A DNA stretch of 27,093 nt from an uncultured Bacteroidales bacterium. Its GTDB lineage: Bacteria; Bacteroidota; Bacteroidia; Bacteroidales; Bacteroidaceae. Location: contig CALCYA010000143.1 of assembly GCA_937906165.1 (NCBI GenBank), positions 1 through 27,093 on the forward strand, in the 5' to 3' direction. Below, one piece after another: positions 22,134 through 27,093 of this stretch. Each line of letters opens with the position of its first letter. Positions within the stretch are counted from its first letter, which is position 1. The notes under the pieces were generated by a model that was given only the letters and a program-made list of their open reading frames with translations, was not told the DNA's origin and did no database searches. Position numbers and translations under genes: made by a program.

Positions 22134-24971
22134 ATGGTAATGGAGAAACTGTTTTTACTTGATGCATACGCGCTGATATACAGAGCATATTACGCATTTA
22201 TAAAGAACCCCAGGATAAACTCAAAGGGTTTCAACACATCGGCTATATTAGGTTTCGTAAACACCCTGGAGGATGTTCTCAAAAAAGAGAACCCCACACA
22301 CATAGGAATTGCATTCGACCCCAAGGGGCCTACTTTCCGTCACGAAGCATACGAACAGTACAAGGCACAACGTGAGGAGACACCAGAGGTCATAAGGGAG
22401 TCGGTACCTGTGATAAAAGAGTTCATAAAGGCCTATAATATCCCTATTTTCGAGGTTTCGGGCTATGAGGCTGATGATGTCATAGGTACATTGGCAAAAC
22501 AGGCGGAGAAAAGGGGAATTATTACATATATGATGACCCCCGACAAAGACTATGGCCAGCTCGTGTCGGAGACCACCTTCATCTACCGACCCAAGTATGG
22601 CGACAAGGAGTTCGAGGTTATGGGCATTGAGAGGGTAAAGGAAAAGTTCGGAATAGAGACCACCGCCCAGGTCATTGACCTTTTGGGACTGATGGGTGAC
22701 TCGAGCGACAACATCCCGGGGTGCCCCGGTGTCGGAGAGAAGACTGCACAAAAACTGATTGCGCAGTTCGGCAGTATCGAAAGTCTTCTTGAAAGAACAT
22801 CCGAACTCAAAGGAGCACTCAAGACAAAAGTAGAGGAGAACAAGGAGAAGATTCTTTTCAGCAAATTCCTTGCGACTATCAAGACCGATGTTCCGGTTGA
22901 GCTCGACATGGAGTTGTTGAAAAGAGAAGCACTCGACGAAGAGAAACTCACTACCCTACTCGATTTTTACGAGTTGCGCGCACTCAAGGAGAGAGTGAAG
23001 AAGACAAATCTTGCTCCTTCACTTTTTGATGAGACACCTGAGGTTGCAACGACACCTTCGTCCGGCAACAAGAAAAAAGAGCCGGATAACACTCCAATTC
23101 AAGGCTCTCTCTTTGATTTTTTCCCGACCGATTATCAGGACGGTGAAAAAAAATCGAGCCATTTGACGTTAAAAGAGGTGGAACACACATATAAACTCCT
23201 TGAAACAGAGGAAGATATCACCTCTTTTGTGCTTGCTGTAAAAAATCGACAAACTGTGTGTTTTGACACGGAAACCACAAGTACCAACGCTCTTGAGGCC
23301 GAATTGGTGGGTATCAGCTTCGCTTTTGAGGAAAATGAAGCATTTTACATCCCGATGCCGGCCGACCGCAAGGAAACAGATAAACGAGTTGCCCTGTTGA
23401 GAGAGATTCTCGAAAATGAGGAGAGCGAGAAGGTGGGACAGAATATAAAATACGATATTACCGTATTAGCCAACTATGGCATCGAGGTCAAAGGCAAACT
23501 TTTCGATACCATGATTGCGCATTATGTGCTGCAACCCGAGCTTTATCACGGCATGGACTACTTAGCCGAAATTTACCTGAATTACGATACAATAAAAATT
23601 GAGGAGCTCATTGGCGAGAAAGGCAGGAACCAGAAGAACATGCGCGATGTTCCCCCCACCCTTGTATGCGACTACGCCTGCGAAGATGCCGATGTCACAC
23701 TCAAGCTGAAGAACATTCTGCAAGAGGAGCTCAAGAAAGAGGGGATAGAAGAACTTTTCTACAACATCGAGATGCCACTGGTGCCTGTACTTGCTTACAT
23801 GGAGCGTAACGGTGCGCGTATTGACACAGCAGCACTGAAGGAGACATCTAACCTGTTCGGGAAGCGCCTCGCAGAGATTGAGGAACAGATATATTCACTC
23901 GCCGGCGAACCTTTCAACATTGCATCGCCCAAACAGGTGGGAGATATCCTGTTCGGAAAGCTGAAGATTGTAGACAAGCCCAAGAAGACAAAGACAGGAC
24001 AGTTCGTTACATCAGAGGACGTTCTTGCACAGTTGCAGAACCGCCACCCTATCGTTAAAAATATTTTACAATACCGTGGACTGAAAAAGCTCTTGAGTAC
24101 ATACGTTGACGCACTGCCGGAACTTGTAAACCCAAGGACAGGAAAGATACATACATCTTACAATCAGACCGTGACCGCTACAGGCCGATTGAGCTCGAGC
24201 AACCCAAACCTGCAGAACATCCCCATACGTGACGAGGACGGCAAAGAGGTGCGCAAAGCATTTGTTCCCGACGACGGTTGTCTGTTCCTGTCGGTGGACT
24301 ATTCGCAGATTGAATTGCGCATTATGGCACATCTGAGCGGGGACAAGAACATGATTGAGGATTTCCGCAGCGGATACGATATCCATGCAGCCACCGCAGC
24401 AAAAGTTTATAAAAAACCTATTGAAGAGGTAACAAAAGATGAACGTCGCAAAGCAAAGGTAGCCAATTTCGGCATCATATATGGTATATCCGTTTTTGGC
24501 CTCGCGGAGAGGATGAATGTAGACCGCCGCGAAGCGAAAGAGCTCATCGAGAACTATTTTGCTACCTACAGCGGAGTACAGGAATACATTGAAAAATGTA
24601 AACAAGATGCAAAGGCAAACGGATACGTGGAGACCATATTCCACCGCAAGCGTTACCTTCCCGATATAAACTCGCACAACGCAGTGGTACGCGGCTATGC
24701 CGAGCGAAATGCTGTAAACGCCCCAATACAGGGCAGCGCCGCAGACATCATCAAGGTGGCAATGGTAAATATCTACCGTCGCATGAAACAGGAGAATATG
24801 CGTTCTACAATGATTCTTCAGGTACACGACGAATTGAACTTCAATATAGTACCCGACGAAAAGGATATAATGCTGTCAATGGTTGTGGAGGAAATGCAGA
24901 ACGCATTCGCAATGAGCGTGCCGCTAATTGCCGACCACGGCTGGGGCAACAACTGGCTCGAGGCACATTGA
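22134..24971 (+). CDS. polA: DNA polymerase I (PolA)
   Basis: PolA fills repair gaps and removes RNA primers. The 945-residue protein has three domains. The 5'-3' exonuclease domain (about 1-300) shows LLDAYALIYRAYYAF, YEADDVIGTLA, TPDKDYGQLV and GVGEKTAQKLI. After a linker, the 3'-5' proofreading domain (about 360-540) looks active, with DTET near 378, NIKYDITVL and YACEDADVTLK. The polymerase domain has TATGRLSSSNPNLQNIP, the catalytic DYSQIELR (Asp about 722), the O-helix RRKAKVANFGIIYG and VHDEL (about 898-902). The O-helix position that governs dideoxynucleotide discrimination is Phe, as in E. coli. Translation could start at ATG 22134 or at the ATG two codons later. It diverges from the polyprenyl synthase gene. 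Confidence 0.98.
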   Translation: MVMEKLFLLDAYALIYRAYYAFIKNPRINSKGFNTSAILGFVNTLEDVLKKENPTHIGIAFDPKGPTFRHEAYEQYKAQREETPEVIRESVPVIKEFIKAYNIPIFEVSGYEADDVIGTLAKQAEKRGIITYMMTPDKDYGQLVSETTFIYRPKYGDKEFEVMGIERVKEKFGIETTAQVIDLLGLMGDSSDNIPGCPGVGEKTAQKLIAQFGSIESLLERTSELKGALKTKVEENKEKILFSKFLATIKTDVPVELDMELLKREALDEEKLTTLLDFYELRALKERVKKTNLAPSLFDETPEVATTPSSGNKKKEPDNTPIQGSLFDFFPTDYQDGEKKSSHLTLKEVEHTYKLLETEEDITSFVLAVKNRQTVCFDTETTSTNALEAELVGISFAFEENEAFYIPMPADRKETDKRVALLREILENEESEKVGQNIKYDITVLANYGIEVKGKLFDTMIAHYVLQPELYHGMDYLAEIYLNYDTIKIEELIGEKGRNQKNMRDVPPTLVCDYACEDADVTLKLKNILQEELKKEGIEELFYNIEMPLVPVLAYMERNGARIDTAALKETSNLFGKRLAEIEEQIYSLAGEPFNIASPKQVGDILFGKLKIVDKPKKTKTGQFVTSEDVLAQLQNRHPIVKNILQYRGLKKLLSTYVDALPELVNPRTGKIHTSYNQTVTATGRLSSSNPNLQNIPIRDEDGKEVRKAFVPDDGCLFLSVDYSQIELRIMAHLSGDKNMIEDFRSGYDIHAATAAKVYKKPIEEVTKDERRKAKVANFGIIYGISVFGLAERMNVDRREAKELIENYFATYSGVQEYIEKCKQDAKANGYVETIFHRKRYLPDINSHNAVVRGYAERNAVNAPIQGSAADIIKVAMVNIYRRMKQENMRSTMILQVHDELNFNIVPDEKDIMLSMVVEEMQNAFAMSVPLIADHGWGNNWLEAH

Positions 24972-25017
24972 TGAGACACACTGATACTCTCAAAATGGTG
25001 ACAGAAACAAGTTTACA

Positions 25018-25049
25018 TTTCGCAGTACGGAATTTATTCACTATCTTCG
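25018..25049 (+). promoter_or_regulatory. Possible ychF-lgt promoter
   Basis: TTTC (25018-25021), 20 bases, then TATCTTCG (25042-25049): each element is one base off the TTTG / TAnnTTTG consensus and the spacing is right. It lies in the 117-base gap after polA, 40 bases before the ychF ATG. Confidence 0.4.
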
Positions 25050-25088
25050 CGCCGAAAAATTAAAGAATAATTAAAATTAAAGTATTAT

Positions 25089-26192
25089 ATGGCTTTGAAA
25101 GCAGGTATCGTTGGCTTGCCCAACGTAGGAAAATCGACACTTTTCAACTGTCTGTCGAGCGCAAAGGCGCAGGCAGCAAACTTCCCCTTCTGCACTATCG
25201 ACGCGCAGCTGGGACAGATAACCGTACCCGATGAGCGACTCAACAAGCTCGCCGAATTGGTACACCCCGGACGCATTGTCCCCGCAACTTGTGATATTGT
25301 GGACATTGCAGGACTTGTAAAGGGCGCAAGCAAGGGCGAGGGCCTCGGCAACCAGTTCCTTGGAAACATACGTGAGACCGATGCCATCATACATGTTCTG
25401 CGTTGCTTCGACAACGACAATATTGTACACGTCGACGGCTCTGTGAACCCTGTACGCGACAAGGAAATCATTGACCTTGAGTTGCAGTTCAAGGACCTTG
25501 AGACCATCGAGAACCGCATCAAGCGCGTCGAGAAACAGGCTCGCGTGGGCGGTGACAAGCAGGCAAAGCTCGAATATGACGTGCTGATGCAGTACAAAGA
25601 GGCCCTGGAAGCAGGAAAATCGGCCCGCACAGTGGTTTTTGAGACCGAGGATGAGCAACAGGTTGCAAAGAACCTTTTCCTGCTCACATCGAAGCCTGTG
25701 CTTTATGTGTGCAACGTCGATGATACATCGGCTGCAAGCGGCAACAAGTATGTAGAGGCTGTACGAGAGGCTATCAAGGACGAGAATGCACAGCTGCTGA
25801 TTATATCGGCACAGACAGAGGCCGACATTGCCGAGCTCGAGAGCTATGAGGAGAAGCAGATGTTCCTTGAGGATATGGGACTGAAGGAGTCGGGTTGCGA
25901 CCGCCTCATCAAGGCTATCTACACCCTGCTCAACCTGCAGACATTCATCACAGCAGGTGAGATGGAGGTAAAGGCATGGACATTCCGCAAGGGTTGGAAA
26001 GCCCCACAGTGTGCCGGTGTCATACACACCGATTTTGAGAAGGGCTTCATCCGCGCCGAGGTTATAAAGTATGACGACTACATAGCATACGGCTCTGAGG
26101 CTGCCGTAAAGGAGGCCGGCAAGATGGGTGTCGAAGGTAAGGAATATGTTGTTCAGGACGGTGATATAATGCACTTCCGCTTTAACGTATAA
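25089..26192 (+). CDS. ychF: Redox-regulated ATPase/GTPase YchF (OLA1 family)
   Basis: YchF is a universal Obg-family P-loop NTPase associated with ribosomes and the stress response. The 367-residue protein has the G1 loop GLPNVGKS (9-16), G3 DIAGLV (72-77) and, in place of the G4 NKxD, NVDD (209-212), the change linked to ATP over GTP preference in this family. A coiled-coil insertion (about 125-200) and a C-terminal TGS domain follow, ending HFRFNV as expected. The next gene, lgt, starts 5 bases after its stop, so the two form an operon. All key residues are present and the length is standard. Confidence 0.97.
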   Translation: MALKAGIVGLPNVGKSTLFNCLSSAKAQAANFPFCTIDAQLGQITVPDERLNKLAELVHPGRIVPATCDIVDIAGLVKGASKGEGLGNQFLGNIRETDAIIHVLRCFDNDNIVHVDGSVNPVRDKEIIDLELQFKDLETIENRIKRVEKQARVGGDKQAKLEYDVLMQYKEALEAGKSARTVVFETEDEQQVAKNLFLLTSKPVLYVCNVDDTSAASGNKYVEAVREAIKDENAQLLIISAQTEADIAELESYEEKQMFLEDMGLKESGCDRLIKAIYTLLNLQTFITAGEMEVKAWTFRKGWKAPQCAGVIHTDFEKGFIRAEVIKYDDYIAYGSEAAVKEAGKMGVEGKEYVVQDGDIMHFRFNV

Positions 26193-26197
26193 CAGCC

Positions 26198-27025
26198 ATG
26201 AACCCTTTGCACAGCGCAATCGTCTGGGACCCCTCGATAAGCCCGTTCTCTATACTCGGTTTTGAGGTACGTTACTATGCCCTCTGCTGGATGATAGGAC
26301 TCCTTGCAGCATACTTTGTTGTAAGCAGAGTATACAAGAACGGCGGTATCAAAGAAGAGCTTTTCGACCCGCTTTTCTTCTACTGTTTCTTTGGAATACT
26401 CATAGGTGCCCGCCTGGGACACTGTCTTTTCTACGAGCCCGAATATTACCTCAGCCACCCGCTGGAGATGATTCTTCCCATAAAGGAGATTAACGGCTCG
26501 TGGAAATTCATAGGATATTCAGGACTTGCCAGCCACGGTGGAGTGATAGGAGTGGTAACAGGACTGCTGCTATATATACGAAAGACAAAACTCCCGTTCA
26601 TGTGGGTCCTTGACAGCCTTGGTATAGCAGCACCGATATTCTCTGCCATGGTACGCCTTGGAAACCTCATGAACAGCGAGATAATAGGCTTGCCTACAGA
26701 GATGCCATGGGGCTTTGTATTCGTGAAGACGGGCATTACCGCCCCCTGCCACCCTGCACAGCTCTATGAATCGCTTGCCTATTTTGCAGTATTCATTGCC
26801 ATAATAATACTGTACCGTAAGCACAAGGAGAAGGTAGGTACGGGACTTTATGCAGGTTTCACCCTGTTTACGATCTTCACATTCCGTTTCTTTGTGGAGT
26901 ACATCAAAGACAACCAGGTTGCATTCGAGGACGGAATGCTACTGAATATGGGACAGATCCTCAGCATACCTTTGGTGATTGCAGGAGGATATCTCATCTA
27001 CAGAAGTACAAGAAACAAAGCCTGA
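26198..27025 (+). CDS. lgt: Prolipoprotein diacylglyceryl transferase (Lgt)
   Basis: Lgt moves a diacylglyceryl group from phosphatidylglycerol to the lipobox cysteine of prolipoproteins, the first step of lipoprotein maturation, in the inner membrane. The 275-residue protein has about seven hydrophobic helices. Conserved residues are seen in ARLGHCLFYEPEYY (71-84), SHGGVIG (112-118, His113), MVRLGNLMNSEIIG (151-164, Arg153 and Asn156), HPAQLYE (185-191) and FRFFVEYIK (229-237, Arg230 and Glu234), which correspond to the catalytic and lipid-binding positions of the E. coli enzyme. It is coupled to ychF with a 5-base gap. No terminator is seen before the repeat that ends the window. Confidence 0.97.
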   Translation: MNPLHSAIVWDPSISPFSILGFEVRYYALCWMIGLLAAYFVVSRVYKNGGIKEELFDPLFFYCFFGILIGARLGHCLFYEPEYYLSHPLEMILPIKEINGSWKFIGYSGLASHGGVIGVVTGLLLYIRKTKLPFMWVLDSLGIAAPIFSAMVRLGNLMNSEIIGLPTEMPWGFVFVKTGITAPCHPAQLYESLAYFAVFIAIIILYRKHKEKVGTGLYAGFTLFTIFTFRFFVEYIKDNQVAFEDGMLLNMGQILSIPLVIAGGYLIYRSTRNKA

Positions 27026-27040
27026 AAGGACTACTACATT

Positions 27041-27093
27041 AACGTGAGTTCGATATAAGCTAAATCAAATCGCGAACCTGTCATCCCGACAGA
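27041..27093. repeat. Palindromic intergenic repeat, truncated by the window end
   Basis: A 38-bp leader (aacgtgagttcgatataagc..) resembles 10273-10310, and TGTCATCCCGACAGA at 27079-27093 is identical to the left end at 14348-14362. The rest of the unit lies outside the window. Confidence 0.7.

Noticed and set aside
1..27093. tRNA, rRNA, insertion sequence or prophage genes
   Set aside because: No cloverleaf with a T-loop, ribosomal RNA core sequence, transposase/integrase or phage structural protein was recognised on reading both strands by eye; a covariance-model scan could still reveal a small RNA.

Overview
The window looks like a chromosomal segment from a Bacteroidota genome, most likely order Bacteroidales (a gut Bacteroides/Prevotella-type organism). 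Three things point there. Several intergenic gaps carry the Bacteroidota promoter form TTTG-N19-21-TAnnTTTG, and Shine-Dalgarno sequences are mostly absent. The PurM-like and PurF-like proteins closely resemble the forms I associate with this group. The gene orders mnmG-apt-uvrC-dtd-mazG-deoC and polA-ychF-lgt are familiar from it. Genus assignment is not possible by eye. The content is mostly housekeeping; the accessory part is one Fic gene set between dispersed palindromic repeats.

Layout. (1) 1-1523: the end of an unidentified gene, then a GPH-type sugar symporter on the + strand, closed by a 46-bp perfect palindrome. (2) 1613-5927, minus strand: purM-like, then purF-like, then purH (transcription order). 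A terminator hairpin lies between purM and purF-like. The PurF-like protein has lost its glutaminase residues but keeps its PRPP loop and the cysteines expected to bind an Fe-S cluster. (3) 6200-8709, minus strand: a tight operon of a BASS-family transporter, menG and menA (menaquinone synthesis), driven by a textbook promoter at 8678-8709. (4) 8871-10508: repeats, then a class II Fic protein with an N-terminal helix-turn-helix, then more repeats. The fic promoter carries a perfect 16-bp palindrome plus a half-site, suggesting autoregulation. (5) 10680-14336, + strand: a membrane pyrophosphatase (K+-dependent signature) and an L-cysteine desulfidase-type Fe-S protein, each followed by a hairpin. 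(6) 14348-14700: more repeats. (7) 14778-21040, + strand: mnmG, a parS-like palindrome, apt, uvrC, dtd, mazG-like and deoC, with several genes abutting or overlapping. The run ends in a bidirectional terminator. (8) 21059-22101, minus strand: a long-chain polyprenyl diphosphate synthase, divergent from (9) 22134-27025, + strand: polA, ychF, lgt. The window ends inside another copy of the palindromic repeat.

How the genes work together. Purine synthesis (purM, purF-like, purH) is joined by salvage (apt, deoC) and nucleotide-pool or repair functions (mazG-like, uvrC, polA). The polyprenyl synthase could make the prenyl tail that MenA attaches and MenG then methylates around. No rRNA, tRNA, CRISPR array, insertion sequence or phage gene was recognised. 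The most distinctive signals are the glutaminase-dead PurF homologue, the operator-like palindrome in front of the HTH-Fic gene, the parS-like site behind mnmG, and the modular intergenic repeats.
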